Below are positions 1 to 8,532 of a stretch of 64,000 bases of DNA, piece by piece. Under the pieces are notes generated by a model. It saw only the letters and a list, made by a program, of their open reading frames with translations. It was not told the origin of the DNA and searched no databases. How positions within the stretch are numbered: the stretch's first letter is position 1; every line of letters starts with the position of its first letter. The stretch is from Tabrizicola fusiformis (GTDB lineage Bacteria > Pseudomonadota > Alphaproteobacteria > Rhodobacterales > Rhodobacteraceae): NCBI RefSeq assembly GCF_013328815.1, contig NZ_JABUHN010000007.1, forward strand, positions 62,001-126,000, written 5' to 3'. Made by a program: the position numbers and the translations under genes.

Positions 1-632
1 GCTGCGCCTGGGCGGCGATGGCCGTGGCCGAACACTTCCGTGATCAGGGGCTGCATGTGCTGTTCCTTGCCGATTCGGTCACCCGCTTTGCCGAGGCGCA
101 TCGCGAGGTTGCGCTGGCCGCAGGGGAGCCTGCGGCCCTGCGCGGCTATCCCCCGTCGCTGACCCAAGCCATCATGGCACTGGGAGAGCGGGCAGGCCCG
201 GGGCCAGAGGGGGCGGGCGACATCACCGCGGTCTTTTCGGTTCTGGTTGCGGGCTCCGACATGGATGAGCCGGTCGCCGATATCCTGCGCGGCGTGCTGG
301 ACGGCCATGTGGTGATGGATCGCAAGATTGCCGAACGCGGGCGCTATCCCGCCATCGACCTCTTGCGCTCGGTCTCGCGCAGCCTGCCGCAAGCGGCGGA
401 CGAAGGTGAGAATCTGCTGATCGCCGAGGCGCGGCGGTTGTTGGGTGCCTGGGATCGGGCGGAGCTGATGATTCAGGCCGGACTGTACGCGAAAGGGTCC
501 GATGCGGTGGTGGATGCCGCGATCCGGGTCTTTCCGGCGCTGGATGCCTTTCTGGGCGAGGATGCGCCCGATGGCGGGATTGCAGCCAGTTTCGCCCGCC
601 TCGCCGCAATCCTGCACAATGCGCGGAGCTGA
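1..632 (+). CDS. fliI: Flagellum-specific ATP synthase FliI, C-terminal part (gene runs off the left edge)
   Basis: The reading frame is already open at the left edge (frame starting at base 3), so only about the last 210 residues are present. FliI is the cytoplasmic ATPase of the flagellar type III export apparatus. The fragment keeps the Walker B strand (VLFLADSVTRFA) and the conserved F1-ATPase-like stretch GYPPSLTQAIMALGERAG, followed by a short helical C-terminus. The large insert-free rotor/stator features of F1 beta are absent and the flagellar neighbours (flagellin, fliK, flgD) fit FliI rather than an ATP synthase subunit. The TGA stop abuts the stop of the next, opposite-strand gene: the two codons form TGATCA at 630-635. 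Identification is firm; the Walker A region lies outside the window. Confidence 0.93.
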   Translation, partial: CAWAAMAVAEHFRDQGLHVLFLADSVTRFAEAHREVALAAGEPAALRGYPPSLTQAIMALGERAGPGPEGAGDITAVFSVLVAGSDMDEPVADILRGVLDGHVVMDRKIAERGRYPAIDLLRSVSRSLPQAADEGENLLIAEARRLLGAWDRAELMIQAGLYAKGSDAVVDAAIRVFPALDAFLGEDAPDGGIAASFARLAAILHNARS

Positions 633-1433
633 TCAGCGGCGGATGTTCTGCAGCAGCGTCAACGCATTCTGGGCGGCACTGGTGCCGCCGCCCAGCGCCG
701 CCACCTCACCCCGGATCAGGAAGCGGCGGAGCAACTTGTCCATCGCATCGGCATTGCCGAGGTCAGAGACCTTGTCGCTGCCCAATTGGCTTTTGGCCTT
801 GGATTTGATCACCGAAAGCTGCTGATCAATATCCAGCGTGCCAAAGGCCGAAGGCAGTCCCAAGGCCGTTTCGAACACCTTGCGCAAAGGCTCGCTGCCC
901 AGAATGCCATACCATTTGGTATTCTCGGAACTGGTCTTGCCCGCCAGATCCTTGAGTTCCCGCTCGGCATTGAGGGCAAGGCGCATGTCGCTGTCCTGCG
1001 CGCCCACGGCTGCCTCGAAACTGCGGGCGCGGTAGGCGGTGATGATCTTGTCCGCAAAGTCCGAAATCTGCGTGCTGGGGGTCGAAAAGTTGCCGAAGCC
1101 AAAGGTCGATGACAGCTTCTGATAGCTTTTATCCGCCAGTTTGTTGGCCAGTGCATCCCTCTTGAGCGTGCCATCCTCCAGCACTTTGCGGATGAAAAAG
1201 CGGTTGGTGATATCAGCTTCAAGGCCAAAGGCGCCGAGCGCCACCTTCAAGAGGCGGCGGTCGGCGACCAGTTGCTCGGCGGTCTTGACCGATCCGATCC
1301 TGGCCCGGAAATAGGCTTCATCCGTCTTGATCTCGGGTGAGGCGTTGAAGGCAGCGGTTTGCGCCGGCATCGTGCGCTTGAGCAGCGTCCAGCCGGCATA
1401 ACCCGAAAGCGGCAATGCCGGTGCAAAGCTCAT
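633..1433 (-). CDS. DUF1217 flagellar-cluster protein
   Basis: A 266-residue protein matching the DUF1217 family, which is found in alphaproteobacterial flagellar clusters; its biochemical role is not established. It is mostly helical and Lys/Ala rich, with the family-like segments TDEAYFRARI and KWYGILGSEPLRKVFETALG. No signal peptide or membrane segment is visible. Its ATG overlaps the flbT stop by four bases (ATGA, 1430-1433), so it is the last gene of the minus-strand run fliC-flaF-flbT-DUF1217. Position suggests a role in flagellar assembly, but this is inference from neighbours and family naming only. Confidence 0.8.
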   Translation of the reverse strand: MSFAPALPLSGYAGWTLLKRTMPAQTAAFNASPEIKTDEAYFRARIGSVKTAEQLVADRRLLKVALGAFGLEADITNRFFIRKVLEDGTLKRDALANKLADKSYQKLSSTFGFGNFSTPSTQISDFADKIITAYRARSFEAAVGAQDSDMRLALNAERELKDLAGKTSSENTKWYGILGSEPLRKVFETALGLPSAFGTLDIDQQLSVIKSKAKSQLGSDKVSDLGNADAMDKLLRRFLIRGEVAALGGGTSAAQNALTLLQNIRR

Positions 1434-1837
1434 GCGCGGCCCGCGGCGGCCAGAAGCCGCTCTTCCCGGGGCAAGAGTGCGCGCAGCGCCTTGAGCGCCT
1501 GATAATGCTGATCCTCGATCACCGATGCCGTGGCTTGTGTCAAAAGCGCCCGACTGTCGGGATCGGTCAGAACCTGGCTGAGTTGTTCGATCCCGCGCAG
1601 AAGCTGCATCCGGGCCAGCCCGATCTCGGCATCGCCCGACAACACCAGTTGCGCGATGTAGCAGACCCGGCGGACGGGGGTGTTCACCTCTTCGGGGTGG
1701 ATCGCGTCCCGCAGCCGCAGGATATTGGCATTGGGCGTCATGATGGCCAGACGCGAGCGTTTGTCACCGTTCTCCACCACGGCGCCATTGATCAGCACCC
1801 GTTCATGGGGTCCGAGTTTAAGGACCAGCCCGCTCAT
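1430..1837 (-). CDS. flbT: Flagellin synthesis regulator FlbT
   Basis: A 135-residue protein starting MSGLVLKLGPHERVLINGAV, the typical FlbT N-terminus. In Caulobacter FlbT acts after transcription, binding the 5' untranslated region of flagellin mRNA and promoting its decay until the hook is finished; the same role is inferred here. The segment RRVCYIAQLVLSG is also family-like. The start ATG (1835-1837) overlaps the flaF stop by four bases, and the stop overlaps the DUF1217 start, so the three genes are translationally coupled directly downstream of flagellin. Only the C-terminal part of a longer open frame is real; the start given fits both the family and the flaF overlap. Confidence 0.92.
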   Translation of the reverse strand: MSGLVLKLGPHERVLINGAVVENGDKRSRLAIMTPNANILRLRDAIHPEEVNTPVRRVCYIAQLVLSGDAEIGLARMQLLRGIEQLSQVLTDPDSRALLTQATASVIEDQHYQALKALRALLPREERLLAAAGRA

Positions 1838-2229
1838 GGCGCACCGCCTTCGCCGCGCAGGCCGCGCATGACGGCGGTATTGATCTCGATCAGAACCTCG
1901 GCCGAGGCTTTGCCGCTGCGCACCGCGCGGCTGTGCTGGGCGGTGAATTCGTAAAGGTAGAAAAGCTGCGCCCGCAGTTTCTGCGGCAGACCATTTCCGT
2001 CGCCCGAAACATCCGCCGCCAGCGTGGACCAGAGCCGCAGATTGTCGTCCAGCGCGGCCAGAAGCCCGGGCAGGTCGCTCTTGCGGCGGGCCCAGCCCTC
2101 GGACAGGCGCTGTGTGATGCGGGCGAGCAATTCGTATTCGATGGCGCGCGGGGTGCGGCCGGGCGCTTCGGGGCGGGCATAGGCGGCACGCGCCGCCGCA
2201 AACCGGGCGGTTTGGGGATGTGCAGACAC
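1834..2229 (-). CDS. flaF: Flagellin regulator FlaF
   Basis: A 131-residue protein of the FlaF family, the partner of FlbT in alphaproteobacteria; FlaF promotes flagellin synthesis or secretion in Caulobacter. Recognisable segments are YELLARITQRL and LRAQLFYLYEFT. The start is GTG at 2229, preceded by a strong Shine-Dalgarno (AGGAGGAA) about nine bases away; no ATG fits better. It lies 68 bases downstream of flagellin on the same strand and overlaps flbT by four bases. The pairing of flaF and flbT with flagellin marks this as the Caulobacter-like flagellar type rather than the enteric type. Confidence 0.9.
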   Translation of the reverse strand: MSAHPQTARFAAARAAYARPEAPGRTPRAIEYELLARITQRLSEGWARRKSDLPGLLAALDDNLRLWSTLAADVSGDGNGLPQKLRAQLFYLYEFTAQHSRAVRSGKASAEVLIEINTAVMRGLRGEGGAP

Positions 2230-2297
2230 GCGGGGTTCCTCCTGCGGGGGTGGGGTTCAGAAGGGGGGCGGGGGGAGGCTTCCCCCGCCCTGCGATG

Positions 2298-3515
2298 TCA
2301 GCGGAACAGCGACAGGATGTTCTGCGGCGCCTGATTGGCAATCGACAGCGCCTGCGTTGCCAGTTGCTGCTGGACCTGCAGCGCCTGCAACCGGGCCGAG
2401 GTTTCTTCCATATCGGCATCCACCATGCTGCCGATCCCCGATTTCAGCGCATCCGACAGGGTCGAGACGAACTTGGCCTGGGTATCCACCCGCGTCTGGG
2501 CCGAACCAAAGGCCGAGGCCGCATCGATCGCCGTCTGTTCCAGCCCCTCGATCGCGCCAAGCGCCAGAGCGGCGCCCGATGCGGTCGAAACGTCGATCGT
2601 GGCCAGGGCACCCAGCCCGCCCGAGCCGGCGTTGCGATACTGGCCGGAAACCGACAAGTCCTTGGTCCCGTCATTGGTGAACGACAGCGTGCCCGGCGTG
2701 CCGGAGTCATAATCCACCGTCAGGCCGGAAATCCCCAGCGAGTCGATGGCGTTCTTCATGCCCACGGCAATCAGGTCGGGCATCGAGTTGGCGCCGCTGT
2801 CCACGTCGGAAGAGGTGATCGTGTAAGAGGCGGTCTTGTCCCCGATCCGCATGGTGATCTTGTCCCCGGCGGCCCAGGCATTGGCGCCATCCTGGAACTC
2901 GATATCATCGGTGCCGCCGCCCTGATCCAGCGCCAGAACGAAGGTATCGGCATCGGTCGAGATCGTGCCGCCGGTGGACGAGGCAAAGACATCATTGGCC
3001 ACATAGCCGCCCGTCGAAAGATCCTGCGCGTTGACCGTGATCGACGAGGCCGTCACGCCGGTCGAGCTGCGATCCAGCGAAGCCAGAATATCGACCGAGG
3101 TGTTGGAGCCGTTCACAAGGTTCAGCCCGTTATACTGCGCCGCCCCCACGACCGAATTGATCTGGTCGCGCAGCGCGACGATATCGGTCTGGATCTTGCC
3201 CCGGTCAACGTTGTCTTCCTGCGCCGCGACGATCTTCTTCTTCATGTCCGACAGAAGATCGGTCACGGTTTCCGATGCCTGCCGCGCCACTTCGACGGTG
3301 GACGAGCCGAGCGCCAGGCTGTCAGAGATGCCCTGGAAGCCCTTCACATCCGATTCCATGGTCTTCGAGATGGCCCAGACCGCGGCATTGTCGCGTGCCG
3401 TCGCCACCGATTTGCCGGTGGAGATTTCCGACTGGGTCTTGTTGAGGTTGGCGTTGATCGACTTCATGGTCTGAAGGGCAACCATTGCGCTGTTGTTGGT
3501 CAGAATGGACGACAT
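2298..3515 (-). CDS. fliC: Flagellin
   Basis: A 405-residue flagellin, the filament subunit exported through the flagellar type III apparatus. The conserved N-terminal D0/D1 helix begins MSSILTNNSAMVALQTM and the conserved C-terminal helix ends QALSIANQAPQNILSLFR; the middle (about residues 150-300) is the variable, Gly/Thr/Ser-rich surface domain. The frame stays open 38 codons upstream, but the ATG at 3515 is chosen because it starts the family N-terminus and has the site AGGAAG about eight bases before it. It heads fliC-flaF-flbT-DUF1217. A CtrA-like box lies about 155 bases upstream (3669-3683). Confidence 0.97.
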   Translation of the reverse strand: MSSILTNNSAMVALQTMKSINANLNKTQSEISTGKSVATARDNAAVWAISKTMESDVKGFQGISDSLALGSSTVEVARQASETVTDLLSDMKKKIVAAQEDNVDRGKIQTDIVALRDQINSVVGAAQYNGLNLVNGSNTSVDILASLDRSSTGVTASSITVNAQDLSTGGYVANDVFASSTGGTISTDADTFVLALDQGGGTDDIEFQDGANAWAAGDKITMRIGDKTASYTITSSDVDSGANSMPDLIAVGMKNAIDSLGISGLTVDYDSGTPGTLSFTNDGTKDLSVSGQYRNAGSGGLGALATIDVSTASGAALALGAIEGLEQTAIDAASAFGSAQTRVDTQAKFVSTLSDALKSGIGSMVDADMEETSARLQALQVQQQLATQALSIANQAPQNILSLFR

Positions 3516-3668
3516 GTCCTGCTTCCTGTTCTTGCTGCCGGCACTTCGTGCGGCGGGTTGGACCGGCGGTGGACCGCCGGAAGGTTCGGGCCCTTCGTCC
3601 CCTGCCCCGCGTTCCGTTCGGGGCGCCACCCCGTCATGGGATGCAGGGCGATTGAAGCCTGCGAGGTT

Positions 3669-3683
3669 CTAAGGCTTTCCTAA
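3669..3683 (-). promoter_or_regulatory. CtrA-like box upstream of flagellin (candidate)
   Basis: On the minus strand this reads TTAG-N7-TTAG (TTAGGAAAGCCTTAG), one mismatch per half from the CtrA consensus TTAA-N7-TTAA, with the exact seven-base spacing. CtrA controls motility genes in many Rhodobacterales. The box sits in the 206-base gap between flagellin and the FlgN-like gene, about 155 bases before the flagellin ATG. I could not recognise a sigma-28 or sigma-54 promoter in the same gap. Each half is imperfect, so this is a suggestion only. Confidence 0.35.
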
Positions 3684-3721
3684 CCGCCAAGACCCGAATG
3701 CCTTTCATTTGAGAAAATCTG

Positions 3722-4045
3722 TCAGAACCGCCGCGCGGGCTGCGGGGCGGTCACGATGTCGGCCGCCTGACCGTTGCGGTCATAGGTGCGCAGGCCAAGC
3801 TCCAGCCCCCGCAGTTCCGCCAACCGCCGCCGTCCGGCGCGCAAGCCGCGCAGCGTCGCGTCAAGGCAGGCGGCGTTGCGCTGCGCAAGGGCGGCGACCC
3901 TGCGCGCCGCGGCCGGTTCGCGGCGCGCATCAAGGGCCTCCGCCGCGGCTTCGACTGCCGGAGTGAGTGCGGAGAGCGCATTGAAATCGGCGTGGAGTGC
4001 CGCCTGATGCAGGTCTTCGAGAAGCGATTCGAGATCGGCCTTCAT
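3722..4045 (-). CDS. FlgN-like flagellar export chaperone (probable)
   Basis: A 107-residue, largely helical protein with a FlgN-like layout: an acidic N-terminal helix (MKADLESLLEDLHQAA) and a long Ala/Arg helix ending in a short tail with TYDRNGQ. FlgN chaperones the hook-filament junction proteins FlgK and FlgL. Identification is by overall pattern and position, since the family is weakly conserved. Its start overlaps the stop of the rod-binding protein gene by four bases (4042-4045), so the two are coupled. It could instead be an uncharacterised flagellar protein of the same size. Confidence 0.6.
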   Translation of the reverse strand: MKADLESLLEDLHQAALHADFNALSALTPAVEAAAEALDARREPAAARRVAALAQRNAACLDATLRGLRAGRRRLAELRGLELGLRTYDRNGQAADIVTAPQPARRF

Positions 4046-4335
4046 GTCTGGAACTCGCGGCGCTTGAGGCTGTGAAATATCTGCTCGGCCAGCCCGATGC
4101 CGCCATGTTGCACCATTTGCCGGGCCTGCGCGTCGCGCTGGAACGAGGCGAATTGTGTCTCTCCGGCGCCGCCCGAAAAGCTGCCCTCCTGCGCCTCAAG
4201 CCCGGCATAGGACAGCATTTCGGCCAGAAAGGCCGCTTCGAGGTCTTGCGCGCGGGAGCGCAATGCCGTGTCGTGCGGTGTTTCGCCGGGGCGGCCCGCC
4301 CCCCGCCCCGCAATCTCCAGTGCTGTGATTTCCAT
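4042..4335 (-). CDS. Rod-binding protein (FlgJ N-terminal domain type)
   Basis: A 97-residue protein containing only the rod-binding domain found at the N-terminus of enteric FlgJ; the muramidase domain is absent, as is usual in alphaproteobacteria. Typical features are AQDLEAAFLAEMLSYAGLEA, a Gly-rich loop (GSFSGGAGETQFASF) and the closing segment QMVQHGGIGLAEQIFHSLKR. It is expected to act in the periplasm in assembly of the proximal rod. It is the first gene of the minus-strand run and is divergent from fliK, with a 100-base gap between the starts. Confidence 0.82.
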   Translation of the reverse strand: MEITALEIAGRGAGRPGETPHDTALRSRAQDLEAAFLAEMLSYAGLEAQEGSFSGGAGETQFASFQRDAQARQMVQHGGIGLAEQIFHSLKRREFQT

Positions 4336-4435
4336 TCCGGCCTCCTGACCTGATGATTTTTCCGATCATGGCCGGGCGCGGTAAACAGCCGGTAACTTTC
4401 GGCGGCGATAGTCGGGGCCACACGGCAGAAACCGG

Positions 4436-5374
4436 ATGACCATGCTCACAGCCCTCCCCCTTGCGCTGCCCCCCACGGCTGCCCCTGCACCCACTCCGAC
4501 CGCCGGGGAAGAAGTTGCGACCGAGGGCGGCTTTGCCGCGGAAATGGCAAGAGAGGGCGATCCCCCCCCGGAAGAGGAAGACATCACAGCCATGGCGCTT
4601 GCTGCACTGTCCTGGGCACCCCCGCCTGCCGCCTTGACTGCCGCCCCGGTTGAGGGGGGGGCGGTAGAATTGGCAATCACAACAACATCGCCGGCGGTTG
4701 CGCCACCTGACCCTTCGCCCCCAGAGGAGGGCGCTCCATCCGAAGGCCCCACCCCGCCCTCTGCCGAGGCGGCGGTGCGGATGCAGATGGCGGATGAGGC
4801 CGGAGACAGCACTGACGCGGGTGAAGAGGGAAAAGCAGAAGCGGCACCGAAAGAGACGCCGCGTCCTGCGCCCTCTGTCCCGCCCCTTCTGACCGCCGAT
4901 ACCGCGCCCGCCGCTCAGTCGCCGGTCCCGCTGCCAGCGCCCGCTGCCGCCCATTCCGTCACACATCCCCATGCCGACCCGCCCCCTGCCATGTCCCGTC
5001 AGATCACCGAAGGGCTGTCTGCGGCGCTGGCTGACCCTGCGGCGGGTGACCGGATCGAACTTGTCCTGCGCCCCGAAGAGCTGGGCCGTGTCCGGTTCGA
5101 GTTGCGCGGAGAGGGGGACCGGCTGATGGTCACGCTCACCGCGGATCGGCCCGAAACCATGGACCTGCTGCGCCGCCATCTGCCCGACCTACTGGCCGAG
5201 CTTGAGCAGGCGGGCTACGGCGGCGCCAGTCTCGACTTCGGCCAGCCGGGGCATTCCGGCAATCCGGCCGCGTCAGAGGCCGCAGATACGGTCCACGACA
5301 CCGCTGATCTTCCAACACCTTTGCCGCCGCAGCCGGGCCTGACGGGCAGCGGCGGCCTTGATCTTCGCTTCTAG
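4436..5374 (+). CDS. fliK: Flagellar hook-length control protein FliK
   Basis: A 312-residue protein with the FliK layout: a long Pro/Ala/Glu-rich, low-complexity N-terminal ruler region (about residues 1-185) and a conserved C-terminal domain (about 200-285). The C-terminal domain carries the hallmark pattern IELVLRPEELGRVRFELRGE followed by a second strand-helix unit (LRRHLPDLLAELEQAGY). FliK is exported and sets hook length, then switches export to filament proteins. Two start codons are possible, ATG 4436 and ATG 4442; neither has a clear ribosome site. flgD starts 11 bases downstream, so the two probably form one operon. Confidence 0.88.
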   Translation: MTMLTALPLALPPTAAPAPTPTAGEEVATEGGFAAEMAREGDPPPEEEDITAMALAALSWAPPPAALTAAPVEGGAVELAITTTSPAVAPPDPSPPEEGAPSEGPTPPSAEAAVRMQMADEAGDSTDAGEEGKAEAAPKETPRPAPSVPPLLTADTAPAAQSPVPLPAPAAAHSVTHPHADPPPAMSRQITEGLSAALADPAAGDRIELVLRPEELGRVRFELRGEGDRLMVTLTADRPETMDLLRRHLPDLLAELEQAGYGGASLDFGQPGHSGNPAASEAADTVHDTADLPTPLPPQPGLTGSGGLDLRF

Positions 5375-5385
5375 AAAGGACGTCC

Positions 5386-6042
5386 ATGGTCACCTCGGTC
5401 ACCGATACCACCTCTGTCCCCGGCAGGACGACCACCGGCACCGCGACGGTCGTCGGCGGCGATTTCGACACGTTCCTCAAGCTCCTGACAACGCAGATGC
5501 AGAATCAGGATCCGCTGAACCCCATCGATTCCACCGATTACGCCACACAACTGGCCACGTTTTCAGGGGTGGAACAGCAGACCCGGACCAATCAGCTTCT
5601 GGAAAGCCTTTCGGGGCAGATGAGCCTGATTGGCATGTCGCAGCTTGCCGCATGGGTCGGGCAAGAGGCGCGGACCGATGCCCCGGTCTGGATGGACGGC
5701 GATCCGGTCACGGTGCAGGCCGAACCGCGGGCAAGCGCCGACCGGGTGGTGCTGGTGGTCAAGGATGCGCAGGGTGTCATCGTGGCCCGCGACGAGATTG
5801 ACCCCGCCGGAGGGGAATTCCAGTGGATCGGCACCGATGCCACCGGCGCGGCCCTGCCCGACGGGGTCTATAGCCTGTCTGTGGAAAGCTGGCGCGACGA
5901 TCAGGTTCTGGGCAGCGACCCGGTGCAATCCTATGGCCGCATCCTTGAGGCGCGCAACGGCACCGCCGGAACCACGCTGGTGCTGGAAGGGGGCGTCGAA
6001 GTGGCCAGCGACCGGATCAGCGCGCTGCGTGTGCCGTTCTAG
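5386..6042 (+). CDS. flgD: Flagellar hook capping protein FlgD
   Basis: A 218-residue FlgD, the scaffold that caps the growing hook. The conserved N-terminal segment is visible: FDTFLKLLTTQMQNQDPLNP, then STDYATQLATFSGVEQQ. The rest forms the beta-rich FlgD Ig-like/Tudor region, with the motif ALPDGVYSLSVE near the C-terminal third. An AAGGA-type ribosome site lies just upstream of the ATG. It follows fliK by 11 bases. Downstream lies a convergent gap with one copy of the dispersed hairpin repeat. Confidence 0.94.
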   Translation: MVTSVTDTTSVPGRTTTGTATVVGGDFDTFLKLLTTQMQNQDPLNPIDSTDYATQLATFSGVEQQTRTNQLLESLSGQMSLIGMSQLAAWVGQEARTDAPVWMDGDPVTVQAEPRASADRVVLVVKDAQGVIVARDEIDPAGGEFQWIGTDATGAALPDGVYSLSVESWRDDQVLGSDPVQSYGRILEARNGTAGTTLVLEGGVEVASDRISALRVPF

Positions 6043-6128
6043 ACCGCGTCAGGTTGCATTCCGCGCGCAAGAATCGGAAACTGTCAGCAATCGTGAAAGC
6101 CCGGAACTGACTGGCACTCTGCCATCTC

Positions 6129-6175
6129 CCGGGGCGCTGCCCCGGACCCCGGGATATTTGGGCCAAGATGAAAGC
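6129..6175 (+). repeat. Dispersed hairpin/GATATTT repeat, copy 1
   Basis: A GC hairpin (CCGGGGC, three-base loop, GCCCCGG; 6129-6145) is followed by ACCCCGGGATATTT and then the tail ending GATGAAAG. The 20-base core GATATTTGGGCCAAGATGAA (6153-6172) recurs exactly at 44250-44269 and 56440-56459. This copy lies between convergent flgD and ubiB. No protein is encoded. Confidence 0.85.
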
Positions 6176-6181
6176 AGCGGC

Positions 6182-7711
6182 TTAGAGCCCGTGGCCCAGC
6201 CATATCCCCATCGCAAAGAGCAGCGCCGCGCCGAAAGCAAGGGCCAGACGCCGCGGCGCGGGGTTGGGGGCAAGGGGTTTGGGCTGTTCTGCCTGCGCAA
6301 TCAGCAGCGCCTCAACGAGACGCGGCAGGCGGGGGCCGAAACGGCCCAGCACCCGCGCCGTCTGTGCCAGATCGCGCAACAGCGACAGGGGCCCCAGATT
6401 GCGGGTGATATAGCTTTCCACAACCGGGCGGGCGACCTGCCAGATGTTGATATGCGGGTCCAGACTGCGCGCCACGCCTTCAACCACCACCATGGTGCGC
6501 TGCAACAGGATCAGTTCGGTGCGCGTCTGCATCCCGAAATGCTCGGTCACTTCAAAAAGGAAGGACAAGAGCCGCGCCATCGAGACACGGGAGGCATCCA
6601 TGCCGAAAATCGGTTCGCCCACCGCGCGCAGGGCGCGGGCAAATTCGTCGATGTCGCGGTCGGGCGGCACATAGCCCGCTTCAAAATGCACCTCGGCGAC
6701 GCGGCGATAGTCGCGCTTGATGAAGCCATAAAGGATCTCGGCATAGACGCGGCGGGTATATTCGTCGATCCGCCCCATGATGCCGAAGTCATAGGCGATC
6801 AGGTCGCCATTGGCCGCCACCTTGAGATTGCCTTGGTGCATGTCGCCGTGAAACAGCCCGTCGCGCAGCGCATGGGACAGGAAAAGCTGCAAGACCCGGG
6901 CAGCCAGTGCCACCCGGTCATGGCCCGCAGCATCCAGCGCGGCATTGTCGGCCAGCGAAATCCCTTCGGCCCAGCCAAGTGTCATCACGGCGCGGGCCGA
7001 CAGCGGCCAGACCGGGGCTGGCACCTGAAAACCTTTATCAGATGCCGTATTGGCCGCAAATTCCGAAGCTGCGGCGGCTTCGAGCCGCAGATCCAACTCT
7101 CCCAACACCACGCCCTCGAAATGCGCAATCACATCCACGGGGCGCAGGCGGCGCGAGAAGGGGGCAATGAATTCAATGGTGCGGGCAGCGAAGTAAAAGG
7201 CGTCGATGTCGCGGCGAAAGGCGCGTTCGATCCCGGGGCGCAGCACCTTGACCGCCACGTCAGCCCCGGTTTCAGCCACCTGCGCGCGGTGAACCTGCGC
7301 GATAGAGGCAGCGGCCACGGGTTCGGAGAATGCGCTGAAAAGGGTTTCCACCGGGGCTCCCAATTCGGCCTCGATCCGCGTGCGGGCCTCGTCCATGGCA
7401 AAGGGCGGCAGCTTGTCTTGCAGATAGCGCAACTGGTCGGCCAATTCGGGCGTGACGATATCGGGCCGGGTCGAAAGGATCTGGCCGAACTTGATATAGG
7501 CGGGACCAAGTGCGGTCAGCGCCCGGGTCAAGGGGGGCAGGTCGGGATCGCCCTTCAGCCCCAACGCCTTGAACGGCCAGCCCAGAAGCCGCGCGGCAAA
7601 GCGCAGCCGGGGCGGGGCATTCATTGCCGCCAGAACAACGGCCATCGCCCCGGTGCGTTCAAACGTGGCGCCGGTGCGGATCAGCCGCCAGATGTTGTGC
7701 GGCCCGCGCAT
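6182..7711 (-). CDS. ubiB: UbiB-family protein for ubiquinone biosynthesis
   Basis: A 509-residue member of the ABC1/ADCK/UbiB atypical kinase family, needed for aerobic coenzyme Q synthesis at the membrane. The family marks are present: KxGQ at about 74-77 (YIKFGQ), the Ala-rich loop AAASIAQVH at 133-141 replacing the usual Gly-rich loop, AVKV Lys155, HGDMHQGN at 288-295 and DFG at 308-310. A hydrophobic C-terminal anchor (about 485-509) is clear. Its ATG overlaps the ubiE stop by one base (TGATG), so ubiE-ubiB form an operon, matching their shared pathway. Confidence 0.95.
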   Translation of the reverse strand: MRGPHNIWRLIRTGATFERTGAMAVVLAAMNAPPRLRFAARLLGWPFKALGLKGDPDLPPLTRALTALGPAYIKFGQILSTRPDIVTPELADQLRYLQDKLPPFAMDEARTRIEAELGAPVETLFSAFSEPVAAASIAQVHRAQVAETGADVAVKVLRPGIERAFRRDIDAFYFAARTIEFIAPFSRRLRPVDVIAHFEGVVLGELDLRLEAAAASEFAANTASDKGFQVPAPVWPLSARAVMTLGWAEGISLADNAALDAAGHDRVALAARVLQLFLSHALRDGLFHGDMHQGNLKVAANGDLIAYDFGIMGRIDEYTRRVYAEILYGFIKRDYRRVAEVHFEAGYVPPDRDIDEFARALRAVGEPIFGMDASRVSMARLLSFLFEVTEHFGMQTRTELILLQRTMVVVEGVARSLDPHINIWQVARPVVESYITRNLGPLSLLRDLAQTARVLGRFGPRLPRLVEALLIAQAEQPKPLAPNPAPRRLALAFGAALLFAMGIWLGHGL

Positions 7712-8457
7712 CAGATCTTCCAGCCGGAATGCAGCGCGGCGATGCCCAGCGTCAGGTTGCGGTATTTCACCTGACCGAAGCCCGCCTGCCGGATCATGCC
7801 GGCAAAAACCTCTTGCTCGGGGAATTTGCGGATCGATTCGACAAGGTATTGATAGCTGTCCCGGTCGCCCGCCACGATCTGTCCCATCACCGGGATGATA
7901 TTGAAGGAATAGAGGTCATAGGCCTTTTGCAGCATCTCGTTCGGAATCTGGCTGAACTCCAGCACCATGAGCCGTCCACCGGGACGCAGCACGCGGTGGG
8001 CCTCACGCAGAGCATCAGGAATGCGGGTGACGTTCCGAATGCCGAAGGAAATCGTGTAAACGTCGAACGTATTGTCGGCAAAGGGCAGCGCCATCGCATC
8101 GCCCACCACCCAATCAAGGCTTTCGGCCATCTTGCCGGCTTCGGCGCGTTGACGCCCCTCGACCAGCATCGATTCGGTCATGTCCAGAACGGTCGCCGTC
8201 GCCCCCGGCGCGCGGCCGAGGAAGCGGAAAGAGACATCGCCCGTGCCTCCGGCCACATCGAGGAGCTTTTGCCCCGGGCGCGGCGCGAGCCAATCCATCA
8301 TCGCATCTTTCCAGACGCGGTGGATACCCATCGACATCAGGTCATTCATCACATCGTATTTCGAGGCGACGCGGGTAAAGACGCCATGCACCATCCCGGC
8401 CTTGTCGGCCTCTGGCACGGTCTGAAAGCCGAAATGGGTGGTGCTGTCATCGGTCAT
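7711..8457 (-). CDS. ubiE: Demethylmenaquinone/2-methoxy-6-polyprenyl-benzoquinol methyltransferase UbiE
   Basis: A 248-residue class I SAM-dependent methyltransferase that does the C-methylation step of ubiquinone synthesis. Motif I is LDVAGGTGD at 66-74; the UbiE signatures [17 protein letters not shown] (34-50) and FGIRNV are present, as is [15 protein letters not shown]. The ATG at 8457 is selected because [15 protein letters not shown] is the family-like N-terminus. It is divergent from fpg across a 75-base gap that holds a promoter-like sequence for this gene (8488-8516). Confidence 0.96.
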   Translation of the reverse strand: MTDDSTTHFGFQTVPEADKAGMVHGVFTRVASKYDVMNDLMSMGIHRVWKDAMMDWLAPRPGQKLLDVAGGTGDVSFRFLGRAPGATATVLDMTESMLVEGRQRAEAGKMAESLDWVVGDAMALPFADNTFDVYTISFGIRNVTRIPDALREAHRVLRPGGRLMVLEFSQIPNEMLQKAYDLYSFNIIPVMGQIVAGDRDSYQYLVESIRKFPEQEVFAGMIRQAGFGQVKYRNLTLGIAALHSGWKI

Positions 8458-8487
8458 TTGGGCTTGCCGTCCTTCGCTGTTGGCCAC

Positions 8488-8516
8488 CTTATAGGGCGCT
8501 GCCCCCCCCACCTCAA
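8488..8516 (-). promoter_or_regulatory. Candidate promoter for ubiE-ubiB
   Basis: On the minus strand TTGAGG (-35, 8511-8516) is separated by 17 bases from TATAAG (-10, 8488-8493), giving a predicted transcript start near 8481, about 24 bases before the ubiE ATG. It resembles the primary-sigma consensus. No experimental support. Confidence 0.45.
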
Positions 8517-8532
8517 CCTGCGTCCCTGTCAC

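Noticed and set aside
3516-3721. Sigma-54 or sigma-28 promoter before flagellin
   Set aside because: No GG-N10-GC and no TAAA-N15-GCCGATAA match at a fitting place on the minus strand.
4382-4410. TAAA with GGCGATAG before fliK as a sigma-28 promoter
   Set aside because: The spacing is about 18 instead of 15 and the first element is short, so it is not convincing.
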